From Mesorhizobium sp. L-8-3 (GTDB lineage Bacteria; Pseudomonadota; Alphaproteobacteria; Rhizobiales; Rhizobiaceae), in NCBI RefSeq assembly GCF_016756615.1, contig NZ_AP023262.1:6697501-6761500 (forward strand): a stretch of 64,000 nucleotides of DNA, in the 5' to 3' direction. The notes below the pieces were generated by a model, which had not been told where the DNA came from, did no database searches, and saw nothing but the letters and a program-made list of their open reading frames with translations. The position numbers and the translations under genes are program-made. Positions 8,072 through 16,754 of this stretch are shown here, in pieces. Position 1 is the stretch's first letter; the number at the start of each line of letters is the position of its first letter.

Positions 8072-8722
8072 ATGCCCGATTTGACACAATTCGCCCTGTA
8101 CTTCGCCGCGGCCTTGCTGCTCGCCGTCACGCCCGGTCCCGGCATATTCTATGTCGCCGCGCGCACGCTCGCCGGCGGACGTACGGAAGGCATCGCCTCC
8201 AGCTTCGGCACGGGTCTTGGGGGCATGGTTCACGTCCTGGCCGGAAGCCTGGGTGTTTCCGCCATCGTGCTGGCGAGCGCGGAACTGTTCACGGCGCTGA
8301 AGCTGGTCGGGGCAGCCTACCTCGTCTGGCTCGGCCTTCGCACCTTCCAGTCTGCCCGTCGCGAGGCAGCGACCGTTCTGGATGGTGGCGCGGCGGCGCC
8401 TCCAGTCGGGGCCCGCCGGGCGTTTCGCGAAGGGGTGCTAGTCGAGGCGCTGAACCCGAAGACGGCCGCCTTCTTTCTCGCCTTCATCCCGCAATTCTTG
8501 GAGCCGACCGCCGGGCCCATCGCTTTGCAGTTCGTGGTGCTTGGCTTCGTGTCGGTCACGCTCAACACCCTCGCCGACATCGTGGTCGCTTTTGCTGCCA
8601 GCGGCATCAGGGAAGGCGCGGGAGCGCGTCCCGGCCTGATCCGCCGCCTGCGGGAGGGGTCGGGAGGCGCGATGATCGCGCTCGGGATCGGCCTCGCTCT
8701 GGCGAAGCGGCCTGCTGCCTGA
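8072..8722 (+). CDS. LysE/RhtB-family amino acid exporter
   Basis: A 216-residue inner membrane exporter of the LysE/RhtB family with about six hydrophobic segments. The family signature near the N-terminus is seen as LLLAVTPGPGIFYVAARTLAGG, with the TPGPG turn at 20-24, and the second conserved block EALNPKTAAFFLAFIPQF sits after residue 125. It follows the PaiB-like gene by 44 bases and may be cotranscribed. The last 93 codons have a close copy at 20007-20285, a broken paralogue. Confidence 0.9.
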   Translation: MPDLTQFALYFAAALLLAVTPGPGIFYVAARTLAGGRTEGIASSFGTGLGGMVHVLAGSLGVSAIVLASAELFTALKLVGAAYLVWLGLRTFQSARREAATVLDGGAAAPPVGARRAFREGVLVEALNPKTAAFFLAFIPQFLEPTAGPIALQFVVLGFVSVTLNTLADIVVAFAASGIREGAGARPGLIRRLREGSGGAMIALGIGLALAKRPAA

Positions 8723-8800
8723 TTGCGCGGCAATCGGCGGGGCGGGCTGGGCAGTCGTGCCCTGTTGGGGTGTTGCCTTCCGGAAAGCAGCCGAGCCTAA

Positions 8801-8840
8801 GGGGAATCGGTCATTGCCCGGATTGGGCATAGGCGTTGAG
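8801..8840 (-). repeat. 40-bp copy of the 3' end of the P-loop kinase gene
   Basis: This 40-bp segment matches 17796-17835, the last codons and stop of the kinase-like gene at 17809-18321, in about 34 of 40 positions. Read on the minus strand it gives LNAYAQSGQ and a stop, against LNAYTQSG and a stop in the full gene. It appears to be the remnant of a second copy whose body was lost, lying 78 bases after lysE. Confidence 0.5.
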
Positions 8841-8940
8841 CGGCACGTCTATCTGACAACTGCATCGGCGCGCGACTTTCCCTCCAGCGAAAACCTCGAA
8901 AGCGAATCGGACATCACCTCACGCACCATTGCCGGTAAGA

Positions 8941-10080
8941 TCACGCTCGGCGATGGGCGACATGGCGAAACGCCTCGCTGCGCATCCCGTTCTGTCGCGA
9001 AACAGCCAGTTCAGGGGGCAACCGGCGTCCGTTCCCAGCGTCGAAGAAGTGGCTGCGGGCGGAGATGAAGGAAAGCCGGATCTTCTGTCCCGGCGCAACT
9101 TCCGCGCGGTCTTTGAGAACCAATGTTACGTCCTGTCCGCAGGTCCGCGCCGTCACATGGGTTTCGGCGCCCGTTGGCTCGACGAGTCCGACAGTTGCCT
9201 CGATGCCATCGTCGGCGACAATCCGAATGTCCTCCGGGCGAATACCGAAGAGGACGTCCTTGCCGGCCAGATCGGCCGGAAATGACCGCACCTCGAGCGC
9301 CGAACCATCTTCGAGGCGCAGCCCGGGCCGGTCGCCGGCTATCAGGGCGCCGGGGATGAAGTTCATGGCCGGCGAGCCGAGAAAGCCAGCGACGAAGACA
9401 TTGTCTGGGCGGTCGTAAAGATCGAGCGGCGCGCCGGACTGCTCGACATGCCCGCCCTGCATCACCACGATCCGGTCGGCCATGGTCATCGCCTCGGTCT
9501 GGTCGTGCGTGACGTAGACCGTGGTGATCTTGAGCTGCTGGTGCAGCGCCTTGATCTCGGCGCGCATCTGCACGCGCAGCTTGGCATCGAGATTGCTAAG
9601 CGGTTCATCGAACAAGAACACGTGCGGATCGCGCACGATGGCGCGTCCCATGGCGACACGCTGCCGCTGTCCTCCCGACAATTCGCGAGGACGTCGGTCC
9701 AGATAGGGTTCAAGCGCCAGGATATGGGCCGCCCGCTGCACCTGTCGGTCGATCTCGGCCTTGGCCACACCGCGCAGCTTGAGCGAAAAGCCCATATTCT
9801 GGGCCACGGTCATGTGCGGGTAGAGCGCATAGCTCTGGAACACCATGGCGATATCGCGATCCTTGGGCGCCAGGTCATTGACCACACGTCCGCCGATCCT
9901 GAGCGCGCCATCGGTAATCGTTTCGAGGCCGGCCACCATGCGCAGCAGCGTGGACTTGCCGCACCCCGAGGGTCCGACGAGCACGACGAACTCGCCATCG
10001 GCGATCTCGATGTCGACGCCGTGGATGACCTTTACGTTGCCGTAGGATTTGTGAACGCCTTCAAGCGTGATCGCAGCCAT
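8941..10080 (-). CDS. Sugar ABC transporter ATP-binding protein (MalK/UgpC type)
   Basis: A 379-residue ATPase of the carbohydrate-importer class. It shows Walker A GPSGCGKST at 36-44, Q-loop FQSYALYPHMTV, signature LSGGQRQR at 136-143, Walker B VFLFDEP at 156-162, and a C-terminal OB-fold regulatory region with FGIRPEDI. Homologues usually end soon after the FDAGNGRRL segment, so about 25 extra residues follow here, perhaps because the original stop was lost. It is the last gene of the minus-strand operon that starts with the GntR gene at 15422 and serves the two permeases encoded upstream. Confidence 0.93.
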   Translation of the reverse strand: MAAITLEGVHKSYGNVKVIHGVDIEIADGEFVVLVGPSGCGKSTLLRMVAGLETITDGALRIGGRVVNDLAPKDRDIAMVFQSYALYPHMTVAQNMGFSLKLRGVAKAEIDRQVQRAAHILALEPYLDRRPRELSGGQRQRVAMGRAIVRDPHVFLFDEPLSNLDAKLRVQMRAEIKALHQQLKITTVYVTHDQTEAMTMADRIVVMQGGHVEQSGAPLDLYDRPDNVFVAGFLGSPAMNFIPGALIAGDRPGLRLEDGSALEVRSFPADLAGKDVLFGIRPEDIRIVADDGIEATVGLVEPTGAETHVTARTCGQDVTLVLKDRAEVAPGQKIRLSFISARSHFFDAGNGRRLPPELAVSRQNGMRSEAFRHVAHRRA

Positions 10081-10097
10081 AGCAAGCTCCAGAAGTA

Positions 10098-10478
10098 TCA
10101 GGCGACGCCGCCGCCTTCATGATCCACGGCGCGGCGCTGGCCGGTGGAAAACAGGATGAGCGCGAAAACCGGCTCCGAACCCACCGCGCGGGCCCAATGG
10201 CGGACGTCCTGGGGAATGCGAATGATGTCTCCCGCGCCCAGCATCACCGTCTCCTCACCCAGCCGGTGCTCGCAGGTGCCCGAAACGACATAGAGAAACT
10301 CCTCGCAATTCGGGTGCGAATGGAGCGGATTGCGCTGGCCGGGATGGATGAGGCAGGTTCCGAAGGTCATCCGGGCACCAGGCATGCGGTCGCCGGTGAT
10401 CTTCCAGTTGAGCTCGCCCCAGTTGGTGGGCACGCGCTCGCCGTCATCGGACCGGGACACGAAACTATCCGCATTCAT
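10098..10478 (-). CDS. Cupin-domain protein
   Basis: A 126-residue single cupin. The first metal motif is seen in HPGQRNPLHSHPNCEEFLYVV (two His, one Glu) and the second in GDIIRIPQDVRHWARAVG (one His), so the full set of metal ligands is present. It lies 21 bases after the dehydrogenase and 17 bases before the ATPase gene in the sugar operon. A role as isomerase, epimerase or dioxygenase on the imported compound is plausible but not shown by sequence. Confidence 0.88.
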   Translation of the reverse strand: MNADSFVSRSDDGERVPTNWGELNWKITGDRMPGARMTFGTCLIHPGQRNPLHSHPNCEEFLYVVSGTCEHRLGEETVMLGAGDIIRIPQDVRHWARAVGSEPVFALILFSTGQRRAVDHEGGGVA

Positions 10479-10499
10479 TGTCTCAAATGCTCCTTGCGC

Positions 10500-11591
10500 T
10501 CAGATCGCTGCGGTGACGCCTTCGGGCGTGAGGCTGTAGAAATCGAAGAGCTTCATGATTTCGAGGGCGTCCTCGAGCGTGCCCTTGACCAAGGGCCGAT
10601 CCTCCAGCACCGCTTCGCAGAAATGCAGCACCTCGGGCACATAACCCAGCGTGAACATGTTGTTGTTGTAGAGCTGGCCCAGCGAGAATTCGGGCTCGTA
10701 GAGCAGAGCAGCACTTTCTTCGGGCTGGATCCAACTCGAGGCGCGTCCGTAGGTGGGAAGGTCGGCCCGCCGATAATGGGTGAGCTTGACGCCGTTTTCG
10801 ACGATGGCGTGGCTCCATTCGCCGATCGCTTCGACCCGTTCGAACGGAGCCGCCCAGCTCTGCGCCGCCGAGAAATGCAGTGAGCCGATGGCGCCGGACT
10901 TGAAGCGCAAAGCCGCCACCGTGCCGCCGGTGTTGGCGGCCCATTCGAAGGTCGCCCGCTCGATCGGACCGGCAAGGAAATGGATGATCGAACCGGGGTG
11001 GTAGATGTGGTCGAGAAAACTCTGCATGGCGACGAGGTCGCGGCGATCGCCCGGCTTGGGAAGGCTCTGCGGGTAGCGCACCGTCAGTGCCGACAGCTGG
11101 CCGAAGCTGGAGGATTCGATGATGTCCTTGAGCTTTTCGATCGCCGGGAAGAAGGTCTTCTTGAGCCCGGTCATGATCTTCCTGCCGGTCTCCGCGCTCA
11201 GCGCCTGGAGCGCCTCGACCTCCGCGCGGCTGGCCGCGGTGGGCTTTTCCATCCAGACATGGGCGCCGGCCAGCACGCAGTCGCGCGCCAGTTCGGTGGC
11301 TCGCACATGGCCGTCCTCGGTATAGTTGGTGACGATGAAGACCAGCTCCGGCTTTTCGTCCGCCAGCATCCGGTGGTGATCGGTATAGGTCCGCTCGCCG
11401 CCGAAGACCCGCGCAAAGCCTTTCGCCCGCGCGGCATCGAGATCACAGATCGCTGCCAGATCGACCGGGGCATAGCGGAAGGTGGGATAGACGTTGCGAT
11501 AGGCATGGCCGCCTGCTCCGATGAAGCAGGCCTTGAGGCGCCGCTGGTACTCGAAATTGTAGCGTATCTCCCGCGGGACGTGGTGCGGCAT
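10500..11591 (-). CDS. Gfo/Idh/MocA-family oxidoreductase
   Basis: A 363-residue NAD(P)-dependent dehydrogenase. The Rossmann motif is ACFIGAGGHAYRN near residues 21-33, and the family's EKP motif is in VWMEKPTAA near 116. The long C-terminal domain mediates substrate binding and oligomerisation. It sits three bases after the MalG-type permease gene, inside the operon. Family members oxidise or reduce sugars, inositols and related polyols. The genomic context suggests that it acts on the substrate brought in by the adjacent ABC transporter. Confidence 0.92.
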   Translation of the reverse strand: MPHHVPREIRYNFEYQRRLKACFIGAGGHAYRNVYPTFRYAPVDLAAICDLDAARAKGFARVFGGERTYTDHHRMLADEKPELVFIVTNYTEDGHVRATELARDCVLAGAHVWMEKPTAASRAEVEALQALSAETGRKIMTGLKKTFFPAIEKLKDIIESSSFGQLSALTVRYPQSLPKPGDRRDLVAMQSFLDHIYHPGSIIHFLAGPIERATFEWAANTGGTVAALRFKSGAIGSLHFSAAQSWAAPFERVEAIGEWSHAIVENGVKLTHYRRADLPTYGRASSWIQPEESAALLYEPEFSLGQLYNNNMFTLGYVPEVLHFCEAVLEDRPLVKGTLEDALEIMKLFDFYSLTPEGVTAAI

Positions 11592-11594
11592 CGG

Positions 11595-12422
11595 TCAGCC
11601 TTTCAATGCGCCTTGGGTGAGGCCTTCGGTGAAGCGCCTCTGGGTGATGAGATAGAGCAGGATGATGGGCAGGAAGGTGATTACCGTGCCCGAGAAGACC
11701 AGCCGGAACTGGGAGGCATAGGTCGAGGCGAAGCGCACCAGCCCCAAGGGCAGGGTCTGCACTTCAGGACTGATAAGGACGATCAGCGGCAGGAAGAAAT
11801 CGTTCCAGGTCGAGAGCGCCGAGATGATCACCAGCGCCTGCAGGGCCGGAGTGGAGAGCGGCAGCATCACCTGGAGCAGGATCTGGAAATGGCTGGCACC
11901 ATCCATCCTGGCGGCCTCGACCAGTTCATCGGGCACGCCGATGAAGAAGCTGCGCATCAGGAAGATGCCGAAGGGAATGCCGTTGCTGACCTGCGCCAGG
12001 GTGATGCCGGCCAGGGAATTGACCAGACCCAGGTTGAACAGCACCTGATAGAGCGGAATGACGATGGCCTGGATCGGAATGGTGAGCCCGAAGATGATTG
12101 CGTAGAACATCCACTCACGCCCGGGAAACCGGATCTTGGCCAAGGCATAGCCGGCAGGCGCACAGGTGATAAGCGTCAGGATCACCACGCCCGCCAAATT
12201 CATGAGGCTGTTGGCAATCAGCTCGCCGAAGCCGCCAATCTGCCAGGCATCGGCATAGTTCCGCCACATCAACTGCGCCGGGAGTGCGAAGGGATTGGCC
12301 TGGCCGATCTCCGCCTCGGTCTTGAGGCTCGACACCAAGAGCCACCCGAACGGCCCAAGGATGATGATGAAGACGGGCAGCAGAGCCAGTACTACCGGCC
12401 ATTCGCCTTTGCGGGCACTCAT
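11595..12422 (-). CDS. Sugar ABC transporter permease (MalG type)
   Basis: A 275-residue inner membrane permease with six predicted hydrophobic segments and the EAA loop DELVEAARMDGASHFQI, which contacts the ATPase. The family's C-terminus (QRRFTEGLTQGALKG) is complete. The start at 12422 overlaps the stop of the MalF-type gene by four bases (ATGA), indicating translational coupling. A much longer frame extends upstream but only reads the other permease in a wrong frame. Confidence 0.93.
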   Translation of the reverse strand: MSARKGEWPVVLALLPVFIIILGPFGWLLVSSLKTEAEIGQANPFALPAQLMWRNYADAWQIGGFGELIANSLMNLAGVVILTLITCAPAGYALAKIRFPGREWMFYAIIFGLTIPIQAIVIPLYQVLFNLGLVNSLAGITLAQVSNGIPFGIFLMRSFFIGVPDELVEAARMDGASHFQILLQVMLPLSTPALQALVIISALSTWNDFFLPLIVLISPEVQTLPLGLVRFASTYASQFRLVFSGTVITFLPIILLYLITQRRFTEGLTQGALKG

Positions 12423-13378
12423 CGTGCAAGCCTCGCGCGCCAGCGGTTGAAGACAATGGTGATGGTGATGGCCAGTGCCGACAGGAGGATGCAGAGCACC
12501 GCGGCAAGGCCATGATCCTGTGCCGAAAAAGCGAGCCGGTAGATGTAGGTGGTGATCAGTTCGCTCTGATAGTACGGCCCGCCGTCGGTCATCACGAAGA
12601 CCGTGGCGAAGCCCTTGAGACCGTTGATCAGCGCCAACGAGACCACGAAGGTCATGACCTCGCTCAGCCCCGGCAGGGTGACGTAGATGAGCTTCTGGAA
12701 GGCGGAGGCGCCGTCGATTTCGGCGGCCTCGTAGAGCGAGTGATCGATGTTCTGCAGCCCCGCGATGAAGAGCAGCATATAGAGCCCGAAGCCCTGCCAC
12801 GAACTGGCGACATTGACCGAGAACAATACCAGCGCCGGGTCCGACAGCCAGCCCTGGGTCCAGCCGCCCAGCCCCAGCTGGTCGAGGCCGGTATTCAACA
12901 GGCCAAAGAACGGATCGTAGATATTGGCCCAGATCACCCCTACCACGGCCAGCGAGACCAGATGGGGCAGGAAAAAGGCGGTGCGAAAGAAGACATGCGT
13001 CTTCCTGAGCCGGCCGATGGCCAGCGCCAGCCCCAGCCCCAGCCCGCCGGCCAGCACGAGGTGATAGAGCAGCCAGAGGAAGGTGTGCCTCAGGCTTTGC
13101 CAGACGATGGGATCGAGGGCGGCGCGACTGTAATTGTCGAGGCCGACGAAGTTTGCACTGGTGTTGAGCCCGCGCGAGTCGGTGAAGCTCAGCCACAGGG
13201 TCAGGACGATGGGCGCAAGCGTGAAGATCGCATAGATCGCCAACGCCGGAAGCATCAGCGGCAGGGCCGAGCGCAGGCCATCCTGCCCGGCGGCACCGCC
13301 CGGCCTGCCGCGGCGGGTGACACGGGCGGGCTGACCGCCCGTGTCCTTGGCACTGGTTGGGAAGGAAGTCATTGACAT
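12419..13378 (-). CDS. Sugar ABC transporter permease (MalF type)
   Basis: A 319-residue inner membrane permease. A basic, Gly-rich N-terminal tail of about 35 residues precedes six hydrophobic segments, and the EAA loop is seen as HSLYEAAEIDGASAFQK. It forms the translocation pore with the MalG-type partner. It follows the binding-protein gene after 35 bases and overlaps the next gene by four. Confidence 0.93.
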   Translation of the reverse strand: MSMTSFPTSAKDTGGQPARVTRRGRPGGAAGQDGLRSALPLMLPALAIYAIFTLAPIVLTLWLSFTDSRGLNTSANFVGLDNYSRAALDPIVWQSLRHTFLWLLYHLVLAGGLGLGLALAIGRLRKTHVFFRTAFFLPHLVSLAVVGVIWANIYDPFFGLLNTGLDQLGLGGWTQGWLSDPALVLFSVNVASSWQGFGLYMLLFIAGLQNIDHSLYEAAEIDGASAFQKLIYVTLPGLSEVMTFVVSLALINGLKGFATVFVMTDGGPYYQSELITTYIYRLAFSAQDHGLAAVLCILLSALAITITIVFNRWRARLAR

Positions 13379-13407
13379 AGGGCAGCCAGTTTCGCGCGTC
13401 TGGTGAA

Positions 13408-13425
13408 GAGGCGCTAATGCGCCTC
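13408..13425. terminator. Small hairpin at the end of the binding-protein gene
   Basis: A 6-bp inverted repeat, GAGGCG and CGCCTC with a 6-base loop, spans the stop codon of the sugar-binding protein gene. There is no T-run. Such hairpins between binding-protein and permease genes often stabilise the upstream message so that more binding protein is made; that role is inferred. Confidence 0.35.
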
Positions 13426-14679
13426 AGCCATCTTGGCTTGAATCTGGGCCATGCCCTCATCGCCGGTGATCTGGGCACTGATCAGCCCCTGGATGACCTG
13501 GAAGTAGGTATCGAGCACGCTCGCCGGCAGATAGACGCTTGGGTTGTAGCCGACGCCGCCGGCCGCCGCGCTGAAGATTTCGGCCAGGATCTGCGTGGGC
13601 GGATTGTAGCCCTTGATGGCGCGGGGATAGAGCATGGTGCTGGCCAGATTTTCGGCGCGGCGCTTCATCACCTCTTCGGAAAGGATGAAGTCGATCCACT
13701 TCATGGCCAGTTCCGGCTGCCTGGAATTGGCTGGGATCATCCAGCTCCAGCCGACGCCTCCGGTGGGCATGGCGACCCCGATATCGCTGGGCATGGCGGC
13801 AAAGCCGGCATTGGCAAGGTCATAGCCGGCATTGCGGGCATTGGCAGTGAACCAGGGGCCGGCCACGAACATGGCCGCACGCTTGTTGAACCAAAGGCGA
13901 GCTGCGCCATCGAGATCGAGTGCCGCCATGTCTTTGTCGATGAAACCGGCGTCCACCAGTTCGCGCACCCGCACCGCACCCAGCGCTATGGAGGGATCGG
14001 TCCAGGGCAGCTTGCCGGCAATGGCCTCGCCGACGACAGGCGAGCCGCTCGACGCCTGGAGTATGTTGCCGAACAGGTGCCCGGCGCTTCCGGCCGTACG
14101 CGGCCCGATGGCAATCGGGTTGATGCCTTTTTCCTTGATGTTGCCCATCAGGGTCAGGAAGTCGGCATAGGTGCCCGGAATGGCCCACCCGTTTTCGGCG
14201 AACATGTCCTTGTGATACCAGATGCCCAGGGCGTCGAGCCCGTCGGGCACTTCATAGATTTCTCCGCCGCGCTGCGACTTGAGCTCTTTATAAAGCCAGG
14301 GATATATCTGCTTGTCCCAGCCGCGCTCGGTGTAGGCGGCAGTCAATGGCGCCACCAAGGCCGCGTCGACCACCGTGGTGACGCGCGCAATGCCCGAATT
14401 GGTCAGCATCACGTCCGGGCCGGCATTGGACTGGATCGCCGCCTGTACGGCGCCGTTCGAGATGTTGCCGGTTGGCGGCATGAACTCGACCGTAACGCCC
14501 GGATTGGCCGCCTCGAAATCGGACTTGATGCCATTCCAGAGTTCGGCGACCAGCGGCTCGGTGATCTGTTCGGGACCCCACATGACCAGGGTCTGCGCCC
14601 GGGCGGCGGTGGCGGCTCCGAGCGTGACGGCGGCGGCGAGTGCCGCAAGGGCAGACGCCATCAAAGTTCGTCTCTGCAT
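13414..14679 (-). CDS. Sugar ABC transporter substrate-binding protein
   Basis: A 421-residue periplasmic binding protein of family 1 (MalE-like). It has a signal peptide of about 28 residues (MQRRTLMASALAALAAAV, then cleavage after AARAQ). The mature start TLVMWGPEQITEPL is typical of the family, and NAGPDVMLTN lies near residue 95. The start at 14679 has a GGAGGA box. The gene follows the GntR regulator after 80 bases and is the first transport gene of the operon. The ligand is unknown; the fold suits sugars, glycosides or polyols. Confidence 0.93.
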   Translation of the reverse strand: MQRRTLMASALAALAAAVTLGAATAARAQTLVMWGPEQITEPLVAELWNGIKSDFEAANPGVTVEFMPPTGNISNGAVQAAIQSNAGPDVMLTNSGIARVTTVVDAALVAPLTAAYTERGWDKQIYPWLYKELKSQRGGEIYEVPDGLDALGIWYHKDMFAENGWAIPGTYADFLTLMGNIKEKGINPIAIGPRTAGSAGHLFGNILQASSGSPVVGEAIAGKLPWTDPSIALGAVRVRELVDAGFIDKDMAALDLDGAARLWFNKRAAMFVAGPWFTANARNAGYDLANAGFAAMPSDIGVAMPTGGVGWSWMIPANSRQPELAMKWIDFILSEEVMKRRAENLASTMLYPRAIKGYNPPTQILAEIFSAAAGGVGYNPSVYLPASVLDTYFQVIQGLISAQITGDEGMAQIQAKMAEAH

Positions 14680-14759
14680 TTTTCTTCCTCCTGTTGAGCG
14701 TGCCGTTTGCCGGCACTGCGTCTTGGTGCAGTTCACAACTGGCCGTCCGGCGGCCGGGC

Positions 14760-15422
14760 TTACTTCGCCTCTTCGTTATGGAAGCGTTCGAGAACGGCAC
14801 GTTGCACGTCGGCAATGTGGGCCGCCATCAGGGCACTTGCGCGAGCGATGTCGCGGGCACGGAACGCTGCCAGTATTTCGTCGCGTTCCCGCGCGGCACG
14901 CTGGGCGAAATCGCGGCTTTCATTGGCAATGGTGCGACCGATCTGGATCTGGAGCGCCAGCCGGTTGAGCGTTTCGATCAGCGCCGCATTGTCCGAAAGC
15001 TCGGCAATGGTTTCGTGGAACACCCTGTCGCGCGCACCATAGACGGCCAAGTCGCCGGCCTCGAGCGCAGCCACCGCTTCGTCGAGAATACGTTCGAAAG
15101 CCTGGATATGCCGGTCGCTCATATTGGGCACGGCGAGCCGGACCGCGAAGCATTCAAGCGTCTTGCGCAGTTCATAGAGGTCCTCGACCTCCTTGCGCGA
15201 AAAACTGCGCACGTAGAAGCCGCGATAGGGCTTGATCTCGATCAGCCCCTCCTTGGCAAGCGTGCCCAACGCCTCCCGGAAAGGAGTGCGGCTCACCTGC
15301 AGCTTTTCGGTCAGCACCTTTTCGTCGAGCGGCGCGCCGCTGGGCAGTTCGCCCGAAACGATCATCCGCACGATTTCCTCGTAGATGCGTTCGCGCAGCG
15401 TCAGGTGGCGGGGTGCGTTCAT
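14760..15422 (-). CDS. GntR/FCD-family transcriptional regulator
   Basis: A 220-residue regulator of the FadR subgroup of GntR. The N-terminal winged helix (about 8-70) contains DEKVLTEKLQVSRTPFREAL, and the all-helical FCD ligand domain has YELRKTLECFAVRLAV and two His residues (MSDRH, FHETI) at places where the family binds a metal and an organic acid. It is divergent from the Tm-1-like gene and heads the minus-strand operon. Three TTGCATAC-type motifs in the gap are likely binding sites. FCD domains usually sense carboxylic acids, which hints at a sugar acid as inducer. Confidence 0.92.
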   Translation of the reverse strand: MNAPRHLTLRERIYEEIVRMIVSGELPSGAPLDEKVLTEKLQVSRTPFREALGTLAKEGLIEIKPYRGFYVRSFSRKEVEDLYELRKTLECFAVRLAVPNMSDRHIQAFERILDEAVAALEAGDLAVYGARDRVFHETIAELSDNAALIETLNRLALQIQIGRTIANESRDFAQRAARERDEILAAFRARDIARASALMAAHIADVQRAVLERFHNEEAK

Positions 15423-15447
15423 GGTGGTTCCGTTTGCCTGTTCCCAA

Positions 15448-15508
15448 TTGCATACAATATTTTCATGAGTATACAAGATGGAAAATTCACGATAAGAGTT
15501 TTGCATAC
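15448..15508. promoter_or_regulatory. Repeated operator-like motifs upstream of the GntR gene
   Basis: The divergent gap holds TTGCATAC at 15448-15455, GTATACAA at 15469-15476 (its reverse complement with one change) and TTGCATAC again at 15501-15508. FCD-type GntR regulators bind short palindromes of the general form TTGTATACAA. The repeats are plausible operators that control both the sugar operon and the Tm-1-like gene pair. Confidence 0.45.
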
Positions 15509-15554
15509 TCTGCCGGGGCGTCGGCAGCCGGCGTCGTGCTGATGGGAGGATGCG

Positions 15555-16754
15555 ATGGCAAAGGTCTATGTGGTCGGAACGATGGACACGAAGGGTCCCG
15601 AGTTGCGCTTTGCCGCCGAGGCGGTGCGCCAGGCCGGGGGCAGCGCGGTCCTGCTCGATACGGGCACGCAGGGCGTGAGCGAAGGTGCGGACATTTCGGC
15701 GCTTGAGATTGCCGCGCATCATCCCCAGGGAGCCGAAGCGGTGCTGGGATTGACCGATCGCGGCCAGGCGGTCTCCGCGATGGCCCGTGCCCTCACCGCC
15801 TACCTCGCCACCCGCAGCGATATCGGCTCCGTGCTCGGCCTGGGCGGCACCGGCAATACCGCGCTCGTCACCGAGGCGATGCGCTCATTGCCCATCGGCC
15901 TGCCCAAGTTGATGGTCTCCACCGTCGCCTCCGGCAATACCGCCCCCTATGTCGGCCCCAATGATCTCGCCATGATGTATTCGGTGGTCGACGTGGCCGG
16001 TCTCAACGCCATTTCGCGCAAGGTGATCGGCAATGCCGCCCATGCCGCCGCGGGCATGGCCCTCCATCCGGTGCCCGCCGCCGCGAGCGACAAGCCCGGC
16101 CTTGGCATGACCATGTTCGGCGTTACCACGGACTGCGTCACCACGGTGCGCCGGATCATGGAGGCCAGCCACGACGTCTATGTCTTCCATGCCACCGGCG
16201 TGGGCGGCCAATCGATGGAAAAGCTTGCCGACAGCGGCCTGGTAGCCGGCCTCATCGATGTCACCACGACCGAGGTGCCGGACCTTTTGGTCGGCGGCGT
16301 CTTTCCAGCCACCGACGACCGGTTCGGCGCCGCCATCCGCACCCGTCTTCCCTATGTCGGATCGGTCGGCGCCGTGGACATGGTCAATTTCGGCGCGCGC
16401 GATACGGTACCGACCCGGTTCGCCAATAGGCGGCTCCACGTCCACAATGCGCAGGTTACGCTGATGCGAACCACAGCAGAGGAAAACCGGGCGATCGGCA
16501 CCTTCATCATGTCACGCCTCAACCGCATGGACGGGCAGGTCCGCTTCCTCATTCCTCTCAAGGGCGTCTCGGCCATCGATGCGCCGGGACAGCCGTTCCA
16601 TGATCCCGAGGCCGACGCGGCACTCTTCGATGCCATCCGAACGGGCTGGATCGAGGCCCCCAACCGCCGGCTGGTCGAACTCGACCTTCATATCAACGAC
16701 CCGCTCTTCGCTGCGGCCCTTGCCGACAATTTCCGCCAGATCGCCAATGGATAA
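15555..16754 (+). CDS. Tm-1-like ATP-binding domain protein (UPF0261)
   Basis: A 399-residue member of UPF0261, the family of the N-terminal domain of the tomato Tm-1 protein. It begins with the typical MAKVYVVGTMDTKG and has two Rossmann-like domains, with GLGGTGNTALV near 97-107, VSTVASGNTAPYVG, and FHATGVGGQSMEKLA. The bacterial function is unknown, and an ATP-binding fold is known for the family. The ATG at 15555 has GGGAGGA upstream. Its end overlaps the next gene by 8 bases, and it faces the GntR gene. Together they suggest a two-subunit or two-step enzyme linked to the sugar operon. Confidence 0.92.
   Translation: MAKVYVVGTMDTKGPELRFAAEAVRQAGGSAVLLDTGTQGVSEGADISALEIAAHHPQGAEAVLGLTDRGQAVSAMARALTAYLATRSDIGSVLGLGGTGNTALVTEAMRSLPIGLPKLMVSTVASGNTAPYVGPNDLAMMYSVVDVAGLNAISRKVIGNAAHAAAGMALHPVPAAASDKPGLGMTMFGVTTDCVTTVRRIMEASHDVYVFHATGVGGQSMEKLADSGLVAGLIDVTTTEVPDLLVGGVFPATDDRFGAAIRTRLPYVGSVGAVDMVNFGARDTVPTRFANRRLHVHNAQVTLMRTTAEENRAIGTFIMSRLNRMDGQVRFLIPLKGVSAIDAPGQPFHDPEADAALFDAIRTGWIEAPNRRLVELDLHINDPLFAAALADNFRQIANG

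Noticed and set aside
11595..13478. Single 627-codon minus-strand frame across both permeases
   Set aside because: Only its last 275 codons are a real permease; the first part reads the other permease out of frame. The ATGA overlap at 12419-12422 shows two genes.
10980..14697. Several long plus-strand frames opposite the sugar ABC operon
   Set aside because: They are antisense to permease and binding-protein genes, rich in His, Gln and Gly, and show no domain.
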